DNA from: Paludibacteraceae bacterium
Lineage (GTDB): Bacteria; Bacteroidota; Bacteroidia; Bacteroidales; Paludibacteraceae
Length of the DNA stretch: 44,266 bases
Assembly (NCBI GenBank): GCA_017551675.1
Contig: JAFZLC010000006.1
Span: forward strand, 1 to 44,266
Direction: 5' to 3'
Shown: in pieces, positions 13,228 to 22,510 of the stretch
How positions within the stretch are numbered: the first letter of the stretch is position 1
Layout: each line of letters opens with the position of its first letter
The notes under the pieces: generated by a model
The model's input: the letters and a program-made list of their open reading frames with translations, nothing else
Databases searched by the model: none
Told to the model about the DNA's origin: nothing
Translations under genes and position numbers: made by a program

Positions 13228-13669
13228 TTGTATTTAGCTTTAATTTTTTCATTAACACATGTATGATACCTACCGCAAAGAAAACGCCTAAGGTATCAGA
13301 GAGTAGATCCATCCATTCTGCCGAGCGAGGAGGAAAGAAATATTGCTGCACCAACTCCATCACACCTCCATAGAGAATCGGCAAGATGACACAGATAAAG
13401 ATAACTTGGAAACGGGAAAGAGTACCCGCATCTTCTCTTCTGTTAGTTTCAAGACATAAGCAAATGGTTAACAACACGTAAGCAAACATGTGCCCTAAAA
13501 AATCCCGCAAGGAGAGCAAAGTTATCGGATTACTTTCAGTTTCACATAAAATTCGATTGTTCTCCGACAAGTAAAAAAAGTCTGGCACGGTAGAGCGAAC
13601 GCAAAAATAAAAGATTGCGATAGCCACTAGAATTGAAAATTTATAATTTTTCAAGACATTCATAATCAT
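13211..13669 (-). CDS. VanZ-like family membrane protein
   Basis: 152 residues, four membrane segments, with YGGVMELVQQYFFPPRSAEW and MDLLSDTLGVF near the C-terminus, parallel to the downstream gene. The two are clearly duplicates that have diverged. It is the first gene of the leftward unit VanZ, VanZ, GT4, with a minus-strand -7 element (TAACTTTG) at 13686-13693, only 16 bp from its ATG, divergent from trpS. The N-terminal half has a longer extracytoplasmic loop than its neighbour. Confidence 0.85.
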   Translation of the reverse strand: MIMNVLKNYKFSILVAIAIFYFCVRSTVPDFFYLSENNRILCETESNPITLLSLRDFLGHMFAYVLLTICLCLETNRREDAGTLSRFQVIFICVILPILYGGVMELVQQYFFPPRSAEWMDLLSDTLGVFFAVGIIHVLMKKLKLNTNVTIF

Positions 13670-13685
13670 CTGCGAAAAAACACGT

Positions 13686-13693
13686 CAAAGTTA
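13686..13693 (-). promoter_or_regulatory. -7 promoter element for the VanZ/GT4 unit
   Basis: TAACTTTG on the minus strand, fitting TAnnTTTG. It is back to back with the trpS element 12 bp away, so a regulator here could affect both directions. Confidence 0.5.
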
Positions 13694-13704
13694 TAAATTT
13701 TAAT

Positions 13705-13712
13705 TACCTTTG
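13705..13712 (+). promoter_or_regulatory. -7 promoter element of trpS
   Basis: TACCTTTG, fitting TAnnTTTG, 49 bp upstream of the trpS start. Confidence 0.6.
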
Positions 13713-13761
13713 CAAAGCATTAATAAACAGATTCAAATAAAAAAAATTCAATAATCCAAAA

Positions 13762-14751
13762 ATGAATACAGTTGTTAGTGGCATTCGATCCACTGGAAAT
13801 CTCCACCTTGGTAATTATTACGGTGCATTAAAAAATTTCATACGCATGCAAGATAGCCATCGTTGCTTTTTCTTCATCGCAGATTATCACTCTCTAACGA
13901 CGCATCCTGATCCCACAATTCTTTACCCCAATGTAAAAAGTGTTCTAACAGAATACTTGGCTTGCGGTTTGGATCCAGAGAAGTCGGCCATCTACATTCA
14001 AAGTGATGTGCCAGAGGTGGTTGAGTTATACCTGATGTTGAACATGCATGCATACTTAGGAGAGCTTACTAAGACTGTATCCTTTAAAGACAAAGCAAGA
14101 AAACAACCTGAGAATGTAAATGCAGGACTTCTAACCTACCCGACTTTGATGGCTGCAGATATTTTGATTCACAACGCAGACCAGGTTCCTGTAGGAAAAG
14201 ATCAATTACAACATTTGGAGATGACGCGTAACTTTGCAAAACGCTTCAACAATTTCTACAAGGTTGAATACTTCAAAGAACCTATTGCTTACAATGATGG
14301 AACAGAGCCAATAAAGATTCCTGGATTGGATGGAAGTGGCAAGATGGGTAAATCCGAAGGAAACTGCATCTATTTAGCAGATGATGCAAAAACTATAGAG
14401 AAGAAGGTGAAGAAGGCGTTGACCGACCAAGGCCCAACCGAGATGAACTCTGTCAAGCCAGAGTGTATCGAGAACCTCTTCACATTAATGAAAGTAGTCT
14501 CTACGGCAGACACCGTGCAATATTTCGAAGAGAAATGGAACACTTGTGAAATCCGTTATGGAGATCTTAAGAAACAATTGGCTGCCGACATCATCGCAGC
14601 CACAGAGCCAATACGTCAACGCATTGCAGAGATTGATGCTCATCCTGAGATTCTCCACAATGCGGTAACAAGAGGTAAAGAGATTGCTCGTGAAAGTGCA
14701 TCAAAGACAATCAAGGAAGTTAGGGAGATCATGGGATTCAGAAACTTCTAA
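13762..14751 (+). CDS. trpS: Tryptophan-tRNA ligase
   Basis: 329 residues, the usual length. It charges tRNA-Trp with tryptophan using ATP. The class I signatures are present: GNLHLGNY at residues 12-19 (HIGH motif) and KMGKS at 194-198 (KMSKS motif). SGIRSTG near the start and the PTLMAADIL and DQVPVGKDQLQHLEMTRNF blocks are typical of bacterial TrpRS. Its last codons form one arm of a 9-bp perfect hairpin (CATGGGATT at 14730 with AATCCCATG at 14751), which has no T run. The next gene starts 62 bp downstream on the same strand. Confidence 0.97.
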   Translation: MNTVVSGIRSTGNLHLGNYYGALKNFIRMQDSHRCFFFIADYHSLTTHPDPTILYPNVKSVLTEYLACGLDPEKSAIYIQSDVPEVVELYLMLNMHAYLGELTKTVSFKDKARKQPENVNAGLLTYPTLMAADILIHNADQVPVGKDQLQHLEMTRNFAKRFNNFYKVEYFKEPIAYNDGTEPIKIPGLDGSGKMGKSEGNCIYLADDAKTIEKKVKKALTDQGPTEMNSVKPECIENLFTLMKVVSTADTVQYFEEKWNTCEIRYGDLKKQLAADIIAATEPIRQRIAEIDAHPEILHNAVTRGKEIARESASKTIKEVREIMGFRNF

Positions 14752-14813
14752 ATCCCATGCAAAAGCATTTACGCATATTGTATTGAAACATCAATGTTAA
14801 AAAAGTAAGATAC

Positions 14814-17303
14814 ATGAAAGATTTATTGAAACACATAGGAGTATTTGCTCTTTTCGTAGTAATTACAATTATCTATTTTTCTCCAAAGTTGGATGGAAAA
14901 GTGATTCAACAAGGAGATATCCAGAAATGGGAAGGAATGTCTCACGAATTAGTTGAATACTACCAAAAAGAGGGCGGTTCTTCTGCATGGACGGGCTCTA
15001 TGTTTTCCGGAATGCCATCTTACACTGTAACAATACAAACATCCATACCCAATTCAATCACATGGCCTGAGAAGATATTCAGCATATTTGGAGATTATGA
15101 TTGCGGTCCGATCATTCTTTCATTATTTGCCATGTATCTCTTACTCATTGTTATGGGAGTACCAATACCATTGGCTATTTTAGGTGCATTGGGATTTGCA
15201 TTTTCTTCTTATTCGCTTATTATTATTCAAGCCGGACATATCACGAAAGTATGGGCAATGGCATATATGCCGCTAGTATTAACGGGAATGGTTCTATTAT
15301 TCCAAAAGAAGTGGCTTGCTGGATTTTTACTACTCGCAACATCATTATCACTTGAAATATATCACAACCATTTTCAAATCACATACTACTTAGTATTCTT
15401 GTGTCTTGCCATCTTCTTAGGATATTTAATCAACGCAATCATCAAGAAGGAGCACTCTGACATCATCAAAACCGTCGGATTCACACTCGCCTCTATTGCT
15501 GTTGCTATAGCAATCAATTCATCAAGATTATACTCCAACTGGGAGATGGGTAAGACCAGTATCCGAGGCAAATCGGAACTCACATCTGCCGTTGATAAGA
15601 AAACAGATAAATCCTCTGGCTTGGATTATGACTATGCCTTCGCATGGAGCTACGGTGTCTCCGAAACAATGACAATCCTCATTCCTAACTTCAACGGAGG
15701 TGCTTCTGCCGAAGAGTTATCGAAGCAATCAAACATTGCCCAAGCAATGAAAAAAGAGAATGTGCCCGTACCGAAGAAACTGCAAAGCTACACTTACTGG
15801 GGTAACCAACCGTTCACCTCGGGACCAGTCTATTTCGGTGCCATCATCTGCTTCCTATTCGTTCTTTCTCTGTTCATCGTTAAAAACAAATATAAATGGT
15901 GGATTGTAGGTGTCACGGCATTCTGCATCATCCTAAGCTGGGGTAAGAATTTCCCAGCGTTAAACGACATTCTCTTCCATTACATGCCGATGTACAATAA
16001 GTTCAGAACACCTTCAATGGCGCTGATTATTCCACAACTCACATTCCCATTGTTAGGTTGCATGGCTCTTTATACCATTTGGAAGGGAGACCGTGACAAA
16101 GCATTTCTGCAGAAATCATTGTTTATTGCTACAGGTATAACAGGTGGATTATGCTTAATATTCGCCACCATGCCATCACTCTTCTTTGATTTCGCTTCAC
16201 AAAACGATGCCTCATACGGATTTCCAGAGTGGTATATGGATGCTTTGTTGCTGGACAGAAAAGACTTATTGACAAGCGATGCTTTCCGTTCGCTCATTTT
16301 TATCCTATTAGCGGCATTGGCACTCTTCTTTATGATAAAAAAAGGAAATGAGAAAACATCTCTTATCATCACCTCTTGTTTGGCATTTTTAATCTTGTGC
16401 GATCTATGGGCGGTAGACAAACGTTACCTAAACGATAGTCACTTCGTAAGAGAAAAACGTAAGAGTTCGTTCACAATGACCACTGCGGATAAATCCATCC
16501 TTAAGGACAAGGGCCTATCCTATCGTGTACTGACACTCAACAATCCTTTCAACGACACGAACGTATCCTATTATCACAAATCCATAGGAGGATATAACGC
16601 AGCCAAATTAAGACGTTATCAAGAACTGATTGACATGTATATCTTCCCAGAAATGCAACAGGTAATCGGTTCTCTACGTAATGCCACATCACTCAACGAC
16701 GTGGACAACGCATTTGAGCAGACTCCAGTCTTGAACATGCTTAACATGCGCTATCTCATCTACAATGAGAATGCAGACCCAATCTATAACACTAAATCTT
16801 ACGGAAATGCATGGTTTGTCGATGAGATAAAGATGGTAAACAATGCTGACGAGGAGATGACATCACTTGGTAAGATCAATCCAAAGAAGACTGCATTAGT
16901 AGATGTTCGTTTCAAAGATCTCGTTAACAATATGAATCCTATCAAAGACTCTGCCGCCAGTGTAGAGTTAATCTCCTATAAACCGGATGAATTGAAATAT
17001 AAAACGTCCTCGAGCCAAGATGGTGTAATGCTATTCTCTGAAGTATATTACCAACCAGGATGGAAAGCTTACATCGACGGAAAAGAGACAGACCATTTCC
17101 GTGCCAACTGGATACTAAGAGGAATGAATGTTCCTGCTGGAGTTCATGAAATCCGCTTTGAGTTCTACCCTAGCACATATTGGAGCTTAAAATGGGCAGG
17201 ATTCTGGATTGCTCTGATACTCCTTCTTGGTGCCGCCGCATACACAGTCTTTTACTACATGAAAAAGAGATCAACTGTGAGTGTGCAAGTCAAAGGTAAA
17301 TGA
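14814..17303 (+). CDS. YfhO-family membrane protein (GT-C-like)
   Basis: 829 residues. About a dozen membrane segments fill the first two thirds. The first periplasmic loop has QQGDIQKWEGM and WTGSMFSGMPSY, typical of the Bacteroidota YfhO group; an acidic pair in this loop is usual in GT-C enzymes. The C-terminal soluble part (about 550-790) ends in YYQPGWKAYIDGKETDHFRA and a final membrane helix. Homologues in Gram-positive bacteria transfer sugars to cell-wall polymers at the outer face of the membrane; the role here is inferred. It is followed by two glycosyltransferase-like genes on the same strand. Confidence 0.9.
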   Translation: MKDLLKHIGVFALFVVITIIYFSPKLDGKVIQQGDIQKWEGMSHELVEYYQKEGGSSAWTGSMFSGMPSYTVTIQTSIPNSITWPEKIFSIFGDYDCGPIILSLFAMYLLLIVMGVPIPLAILGALGFAFSSYSLIIIQAGHITKVWAMAYMPLVLTGMVLLFQKKWLAGFLLLATSLSLEIYHNHFQITYYLVFLCLAIFLGYLINAIIKKEHSDIIKTVGFTLASIAVAIAINSSRLYSNWEMGKTSIRGKSELTSAVDKKTDKSSGLDYDYAFAWSYGVSETMTILIPNFNGGASAEELSKQSNIAQAMKKENVPVPKKLQSYTYWGNQPFTSGPVYFGAIICFLFVLSLFIVKNKYKWWIVGVTAFCIILSWGKNFPALNDILFHYMPMYNKFRTPSMALIIPQLTFPLLGCMALYTIWKGDRDKAFLQKSLFIATGITGGLCLIFATMPSLFFDFASQNDASYGFPEWYMDALLLDRKDLLTSDAFRSLIFILLAALALFFMIKKGNEKTSLIITSCLAFLILCDLWAVDKRYLNDSHFVREKRKSSFTMTTADKSILKDKGLSYRVLTLNNPFNDTNVSYYHKSIGGYNAAKLRRYQELIDMYIFPEMQQVIGSLRNATSLNDVDNAFEQTPVLNMLNMRYLIYNENADPIYNTKSYGNAWFVDEIKMVNNADEEMTSLGKINPKKTALVDVRFKDLVNNMNPIKDSAASVELISYKPDELKYKTSSSQDGVMLFSEVYYQPGWKAYIDGKETDHFRANWILRGMNVPAGVHEIRFEFYPSTYWSLKWAGFWIALILLLGAAAYTVFYYMKKRSTVSVQVKGK

Positions 17304-17329
17304 TTCAATTTTTCTAAAAGTTAATCAAC

Positions 17330-18235
17330 ATGTTCGCTTCCGTTATTATTTGTACATACAATAGAGACAAGTACATCTACAACCTACTGAAGAGCGTAGC
17401 TGAGAACACATTGTCCACAGACAAGTACGAAATCGTATTGGTGAACAACAATAGTACGGATAAAACAGAATCAGAATGCGAACGTTTCCAAGCAGACTAC
17501 CCATCTGTTCAATTCAACTATCACGTAGAGACCTCCCAAGGACTCTCTTACGCACGCAACAGAGGTATCAAAGAGTCTCACGGAGATGTGCTTGTATATG
17601 TTGACGATGATGCACTCATAAACAAAGAATATCTACAGACCTATGTAGATTTCTTCGAAAGCAACCTAGACATCCATGCGGCAGGCGGTCCTATCCTGCC
17701 CCTCTACGAGACAGAAGAACCCCAATGGATGACGAAATACACAAGGCAACTTCTAACAGGGAAACTATACCTTGGTGAGAAAAAACGAGAATTCCCCAAA
17801 AACTCCTTCCCAGGCGGAGGAAATGCAGCATACAGAAAAGAAGTATTCGACAAGGTGGGATTATTCAATGTGGATTTAGGAAGAAAAGGTGACAGTCTCA
17901 TCGGTGCAGAGGAAAAAGATATATTCGATAAGATGACTACGTTAGGACTACGCTTTTTCTACTTGCCGACCTCCATATTATATCACATCATCCCCGAAAA
18001 GAAACTACAGAAAGAGTACTTCGACAAACTAACATATTCTATCGGAAAGAGCGAAAGAATACGTACAAAGAACATATCCACCCTCAAATACCTACGACGC
18101 ATTCTTTCGGAAATCGTCAAATGGGGAGCTTCCATCGTGTTCTTTCTATACTACACCATAACGCTCTCACCTCTAAAAGGGTGGAAACTATTACAATTCA
18201 GATTTAACGTGACCAAAGGTTTATTAGGATACTAA
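17330..18235 (+). CDS. Glycosyltransferase family 2
   Basis: 301 residues. GT-A fold: SVIICTYNRDKYIYNLLKS at the start, EIVLVNNNSTDKT for the nucleotide, GLSYARNRGI and VYVDDDALI (DxD metal site, about residues 87-90). GGGNAAYRKEVFDKVG and EEKDIFDKM give the acceptor and base region. Two hydrophobic stretches near the C-terminus suggest membrane association. It lies 26 bp after the YfhO gene and 18 bp before the next, so the three form a likely operon for extending a surface sugar chain. Donor sugar not predictable. Confidence 0.93.
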   Translation: MFASVIICTYNRDKYIYNLLKSVAENTLSTDKYEIVLVNNNSTDKTESECERFQADYPSVQFNYHVETSQGLSYARNRGIKESHGDVLVYVDDDALINKEYLQTYVDFFESNLDIHAAGGPILPLYETEEPQWMTKYTRQLLTGKLYLGEKKREFPKNSFPGGGNAAYRKEVFDKVGLFNVDLGRKGDSLIGAEEKDIFDKMTTLGLRFFYLPTSILYHIIPEKKLQKEYFDKLTYSIGKSERIRTKNISTLKYLRRILSEIVKWGASIVFFLYYTITLSPLKGWKLLQFRFNVTKGLLGY

Positions 18236-18253
18236 AAGAAGAGATTTTCCATC

Positions 18254-19108
18254 ATGATGACACCTAAACGAATGCTTTTCAGATTAGCCGTACGCGGATT
18301 AGAAAAAATCCACGACCCACACGGAGAAAAGAGTTGTATTCAATTTAACCTCCCATTAGAGGCAAAAAAAGAAGCTGACAATGTGGATTTAATCACCATA
18401 GCTTTCAACAACCCTATCGTCATCGAAAATCAAATAAATTGTGTACGCAAACACATTGAGGGAAACTACACATACATTGTGGCAGACAACTCTTCCAACC
18501 TAGAAGAATCGAAAAAGATAATGGAGATATGCAAAAATGAAGGCATATCATACATCCGCATACCAAAAAATCATTTAAACTTAATCGGACCTAGTTATTC
18601 TCACGCCGCGGCACTAAACTGGACCTATAAGCATGTGGTAAAGAATCGAAAACCCACATATTTCGGTTTTATCGACCATGATCTTTTCCCCGTTAAAAAT
18701 ATTGACGTCAAGAGCTTACTAAAAGACCAGCCAGTCTATGGCGTAAAAAGAGAAAGAGGAGAGAAAAAAGACAAATGGTATCTATCCGCCATCATGTTCT
18801 TTTTCAATTTCTCATATTTGCAAGGGAAAAAAGTGGATTTCATGCCCGTACAGGTAGATGGAGATTATTTAGACTCGGGAGGTGGCAACTGGTATGACAT
18901 ATATTCTCGGATCAATCGAGACAACATTAAGTTCGCCACAGAATACCTTGAAGACTTCCGTGAAGGGGGACTTCGTCACCAAGACCAAGTCGAAATTTTT
19001 GACCGCACATGGCTACACACCATCAACGGTTCCTATTGGAAGAAAGTTGAGAGTAAAGACAACCTAATTGAGGAATTAATCAAACAATACGAAGAGAAGT
19101 TGGGATAA
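18254..19108 (+). CDS. Glycosyltransferase-like protein (GT-A fold likely)
   Basis: 284 residues. The first part (DLITIAFNNPIVIENQINCV, TYIVADNSSN) is a nucleotide-binding GT-A start; FGFIDHDLFPV contains DHD in the place of the DxD metal motif. Later SAIMFFFNFSYLQ and the SGGGNWYDIYSRI block are found in a set of poorly characterised Bacteroidota proteins related to GT2. It has no membrane segment. Last gene of the trpS-side rightward unit; it converges with the minus-strand operon with only 14 bp between stops. Confidence 0.7.
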   Translation: MMTPKRMLFRLAVRGLEKIHDPHGEKSCIQFNLPLEAKKEADNVDLITIAFNNPIVIENQINCVRKHIEGNYTYIVADNSSNLEESKKIMEICKNEGISYIRIPKNHLNLIGPSYSHAAALNWTYKHVVKNRKPTYFGFIDHDLFPVKNIDVKSLLKDQPVYGVKRERGEKKDKWYLSAIMFFFNFSYLQGKKVDFMPVQVDGDYLDSGGGNWYDIYSRINRDNIKFATEYLEDFREGGLRHQDQVEIFDRTWLHTINGSYWKKVESKDNLIEELIKQYEEKLG

Positions 19109-19122
19109 TCCCCTACTTCACC

Positions 19123-20160
19123 CTACAGGGAAAGAATATCATTATATTTTCTGTGAGGTTTCTGTGTGCTTCCACAATATGATTTTGTGACAGGATGAGC
19201 ATTGGCAAACCAATCAACCTCCACCGATTCAGGGAAAGAGTCTACCGATGAGGAAAATATAGTAGCCACTCGTTCTACATTCAACCCATTCAACATAAGC
19301 AATTGAGCATTCACGCTTTTCTCATAGACCTCCACATCAGGGAACAACGATTTGTAGTCATATTTATCTCTAGGATGCGTTTTTATCAGCAACTTATCAT
19401 GATCATACCTAGAGAAGATTCCTTTCAGCAGAGATCTATAATCCGAATCAGACATGATACCATCAGCAACTAATGGCTGACTGAAAAAAATCACACTCTT
19501 TCGATTCATAAAGGAGACATCTTCCAAAGAGATATCGAAGACTGAATTAATGAATGCTCTTTTCTTCTCCGACGAGTTATTCCACAATTCCTGAAAGGAG
19601 TTCACATGAAGAATCTTATTTTTCAAAACAGGGGAATGATCCTCCTCCGTCAGATAGATCTCCTTACACTGCTCGTTATCACCGAAAGGACATACAGCAA
19701 CATTACCATAAAAAAAGCGTGCCAATTTACCCTCCAGAGAGTTTCTTTTATCCAAAAGCTTACGGTATTCCGTACTGTCCTCTTGCATATTGATAGAGAA
19801 ATACTTCGGTCCGTCCGACAAAAGCTTATAATTGACGTCTCTAAGCAATATAGAGAGGACAGCATGATCCTGTGCGAAGATATCATGATTCTGCACATCA
19901 ATGCCATGACGACGCCAGAAACCACGCATTTGCAGTTTACTAACGAACCGTTTTGCCTTATCCTTTATAGAATTTCCATTAATTGTGTCAATATAAATAC
20001 CCGAGAGGCGTTCGCAAACAGCTCTACTCACACCCTTACCCAGGATATAAAGAGTTCCGTTCATCATCATCTCCTCCTCTGTTACAAGCATATACAACAG
20101 CAAGGCATATGGAGAGATGCAGAGACAAATATTACGTTTTGAATCAATACTATCCAACAT
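19123..20160 (-). CDS. Glycosyltransferase, GT52-like (sialyltransferase-type)
   Basis: 345 residues. The start (NICLCISPYALLLYMLV) and the later LLIKTHPRDKYDYKSLFPD and ATIFSSSVDSFPESVEVDW follow the pattern of GT52 enzymes, in which an HP motif and a late Ser/Pro motif bind a CMP-sugar. GT52 members move sialic acid or glucose to lipooligosaccharide. The gene overlaps the aldolase gene by 11 bp and ends the operon that begins with a CMP-sugar synthetase, which supports use of a CMP-activated sugar. Family assignment is by motif memory, moderate confidence. Confidence 0.65.
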   Translation of the reverse strand: MLDSIDSKRNICLCISPYALLLYMLVTEEEMMMNGTLYILGKGVSRAVCERLSGIYIDTINGNSIKDKAKRFVSKLQMRGFWRRHGIDVQNHDIFAQDHAVLSILLRDVNYKLLSDGPKYFSINMQEDSTEYRKLLDKRNSLEGKLARFFYGNVAVCPFGDNEQCKEIYLTEEDHSPVLKNKILHVNSFQELWNNSSEKKRAFINSVFDISLEDVSFMNRKSVIFFSQPLVADGIMSDSDYRSLLKGIFSRYDHDKLLIKTHPRDKYDYKSLFPDVEVYEKSVNAQLLMLNGLNVERVATIFSSSVDSFPESVEVDWFANAHPVTKSYCGSTQKPHRKYNDILSL

Positions 20161-21733
20161 ACACAGAAGGGGTTAAGAAATGGATTTGCATATCCTCCAT
20201 TAAATTTTTCAGTTGTAGTGAGATTTCCTTGTTGCGTACATCAATAACCTCATTACTAACTATATTTGAAGCTTTTTCCGAATGATAGTTACTATTATTG
20301 TATGAAAAACCGTCAAATCCAGCAATTGTGACACAATTCCTTCCTATCAATTTTAACAATCTCAGCAACATCAGACAGGCATTGTCAGCCTCATCAAATC
20401 GTGTATCCACTAAAGACTTATAATTCACTTCAAGAACATTTTCCCCTTTTAAAGATACATTAGAAGTCGCTATAATAGGCGAATTTGCCCTCTCCAAAGC
20501 TTTAAAATCGATAGTATTTGCTCTCTTAGAGTTGCTATAGAACAATACATCTGCAGGAATATCATCAGAAAGGAAGTTAACAGAAATAACCAATGAATTA
20601 TGCAGTTTGATATACTCCTTCACCAATACGCTCTGTTCAGAGATACTCTTACCAGGAGCTAACACAAAGATGTTCCGTCCTTGAGTCAATTCCTCTATCT
20701 TCATAATAGCCGAACTATCATCTACGTCATTGTTCTGATATGAAATATAAAGTTCTTCTATCTCTTTCTGATTAAATTTCTTCTTATCTTTTGACGGTAT
20801 CCTCTCCAACACCTCATTAATTGCTTTGACACCCATTGTTTGCTTATTCACCAGATAGGTTGCATAATTAGGATGGCAATGATTTACGGATGCTATATAA
20901 TACGGCATTGAATACCCCCATGGTCTTTTCGCGTATATATTAGCAATACATCCATCCACAATTTCAAGGATAGGAATAATCTGATAACAGCTTTTGAAAT
21001 TGTCATTGAGGTACATCGTAATCAACTCCGTACATAAATTTCCAGCTCCACGACCCATACCCAACACAGAAGAATCGACAATAACACGTTTTTTCGAATC
21101 TTGTTGAAGTAAGCACTGTGAATTCGTAAAAGACATCTGAAGGTTATTGTGAGAATGAAAACCTATAGCAACATCATCTCCCAAACACTTCTCGTATAAC
21201 TTAAAAAGTTCAATTAATGAATCAGGCTTCAGGGTACCGAAAGAATCAACAATATACACAGCTTCCGGGGAAAAGGTCTCGCACATTCCAAGCATTTTAA
21301 CAATGTCCTCTTTTGCATATTCAATTGTGTTCATGGGTTGTACAAACACCCCATATCCCTTCTGTTTCAAACCCTTACAAAACAAGATTGCATTTTCAAA
21401 GTCCTCCTCATGAAATGCCACTCTCACAACAAGGTTTCCCCACTTATTATCAGGTATGTCACTCAATTCACATTCACCATAATTCACCATACACGCCAAC
21501 GTGGAAGATTGCATATAAGGAAGCAAGGAAACAATTGCGTCAAAATCTGTGAATATAGTCCTATCTTTCCCTGATTTTTTATGAGGGGAAAAAAAACCAC
21601 ATTCCACAATATCCACATTTGCCTCTGTCAACTTTTTCAAAATGAATTTCACATTTGCCTCTCCAAATGTCCAATCATTCACATATCCTCCGTCGCGCAA
21701 AGTACAATCTAATATTGACACACCAGACAACAT
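20150..21733 (-). CDS. HMGL-type aldolase fused to a second, GT42/DUF115-like domain
   Basis: 527 residues. Residues 1 to about 300 are a DRE-TIM metallolyase barrel: CTLRDGGY (10-17) with catalytic Arg-Asp, and FHSHNN with metal-ligand His193 and His195, as in 4-hydroxy-2-oxovalerate aldolase, which makes or cuts C-C bonds with pyruvate. From about 350 a Rossmann-like domain follows (NIFVLAPGKSISEQS, LVISVNFLSDDIPADVLFY, then NCVTIAGFDGFSYNN); its layout recalls GT42 sialyltransferases or DUF115 proteins. It starts 6 bp after the CMP-sugar synthetase and overlaps the GT52-like gene. The proposed role is making a keto-acid sugar for CMP activation; this is inference. Confidence 0.75.
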   Translation of the reverse strand: MLSGVSILDCTLRDGGYVNDWTFGEANVKFILKKLTEANVDIVECGFFSPHKKSGKDRTIFTDFDAIVSLLPYMQSSTLACMVNYGECELSDIPDNKWGNLVVRVAFHEEDFENAILFCKGLKQKGYGVFVQPMNTIEYAKEDIVKMLGMCETFSPEAVYIVDSFGTLKPDSLIELFKLYEKCLGDDVAIGFHSHNNLQMSFTNSQCLLQQDSKKRVIVDSSVLGMGRGAGNLCTELITMYLNDNFKSCYQIIPILEIVDGCIANIYAKRPWGYSMPYYIASVNHCHPNYATYLVNKQTMGVKAINEVLERIPSKDKKKFNQKEIEELYISYQNNDVDDSSAIMKIEELTQGRNIFVLAPGKSISEQSVLVKEYIKLHNSLVISVNFLSDDIPADVLFYSNSKRANTIDFKALERANSPIIATSNVSLKGENVLEVNYKSLVDTRFDEADNACLMLLRLLKLIGRNCVTIAGFDGFSYNNSNYHSEKASNIVSNEVIDVRNKEISLQLKNLMEDMQIHFLTPSVYVG

Positions 21734-21739
21734 AAAAAA

Positions 21740-22396
21740 CTATTTAATGAAATTTTTATATATCATATTTGCCAAATCGAAATCTGACTTTTCATCAATA
21801 TCGACAGCCTCCATATCAGACACCTCTATTTTGATAGGATTAACCCCTATTCGTCTGTTCATATCCTTTATAATCGGCCTTCGATAAATATAGAAACCAC
21901 TGGTTTCCTCATATATTGGAGGCAAATCCTGCGTACGTGCAATTTTATCCAAGTTATAATTAAGTGGTTCATCACCTTTCCAAAGAAATTTCTGAATTCT
22001 CTTAACAGCAAAAGCAGAATCATGTTCTCCACTTAAAACCGAAAGCAATCCTTTCCTGATAGAATCAGACGAAACAAAAGGAGATGTAGCATGTGTCATC
22101 ACATACACATCAGCCTCCACCTCATCAGCAAAAGCTGACAAAACTTCATTCATTGATGTCGTGTCACGATCTAACTCCTCCGATCTTTTCTTATATATAA
22201 TTCCTTCCGGCAAATAATTCTTGATTTCAGGATTACTGCAATAAACATAAATTTCCTCTATCTCAGAGACTTTCTTCAGTGTGTTTAATATATAACAACA
22301 CAAAGGATCTCCCCCATCAAAACACATTATATTTTTACCAGGCAATCTCTGATTGTTCAATTTCATTGGAACGATTGCCACCACCTTTCTTTTCAT
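21740..22396 (-). CDS. CMP-ulosonate (acylneuraminate-type) cytidylyltransferase
   Basis: 218 residues from ATG 22396 (MKRKVVAIVPMKLNNQRLPG). The KLNNQRLPGKN loop corresponds to the CTP-binding loop of NeuA/KdsB-type enzymes. ATSPFVSSDSIRKGL, YEETSGFYIYRR and VSDMEAVDIDEKSDFDLA are the further family blocks with substrate and metal residues. It should activate an acidic keto-sugar as its CMP form. It is shorter than two-domain NeuA proteins but near single-domain ones. First gene of a tight operon; the two-hairpin element and a -7 box lie upstream. Upstream in-frame ATG 22432 would read into the hairpin and is less likely. Confidence 0.88.
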   Translation of the reverse strand: MKRKVVAIVPMKLNNQRLPGKNIMCFDGGDPLCCYILNTLKKVSEIEEIYVYCSNPEIKNYLPEGIIYKKRSEELDRDTTSMNEVLSAFADEVEADVYVMTHATSPFVSSDSIRKGLLSVLSGEHDSAFAVKRIQKFLWKGDEPLNYNLDKIARTQDLPPIYEETSGFYIYRRPIIKDMNRRIGVNPIKIEVSDMEAVDIDEKSDFDLANMIYKNFIK

Positions 22397-22410
22397 TTGA
22401 AATTTTTTTT

Positions 22411-22480
22411 GGTGGGTTCTATAATAACCCACAATTCTTATTATAATTAATTAAAACGGTGAATTTATAGAACTCACCCG
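22411..22480 (-). promoter_or_regulatory. Two-hairpin leader element, copy 2
   Basis: GTGGGTT/AACCCAC arms (22412-22432), a 26-base spacer, then CGGTGA/TCACCCG arms (22457-22480). It lies between the -7 box at 22494-22501 and the start codon, so it would be transcribed. Same geometry as 12748-12814. Confidence 0.55.
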
Positions 22481-22493
22481 TTTATAATGATAG

Positions 22494-22501
22494 CAAAAAT
22501 A
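22494..22501 (-). promoter_or_regulatory. -7 promoter element for the CMP-sugar operon
   Basis: TATTTTTG on the minus strand, fitting TAnnTTTG, about 100 bases before the start codon. Confidence 0.5.
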
Positions 22502-22510
22502 AGCAAAATA

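Noticed and set aside
14730-14759. Terminator at the end of trpS
   Set aside because: The 9-bp hairpin is perfect but overlaps the coding end and has no T run.
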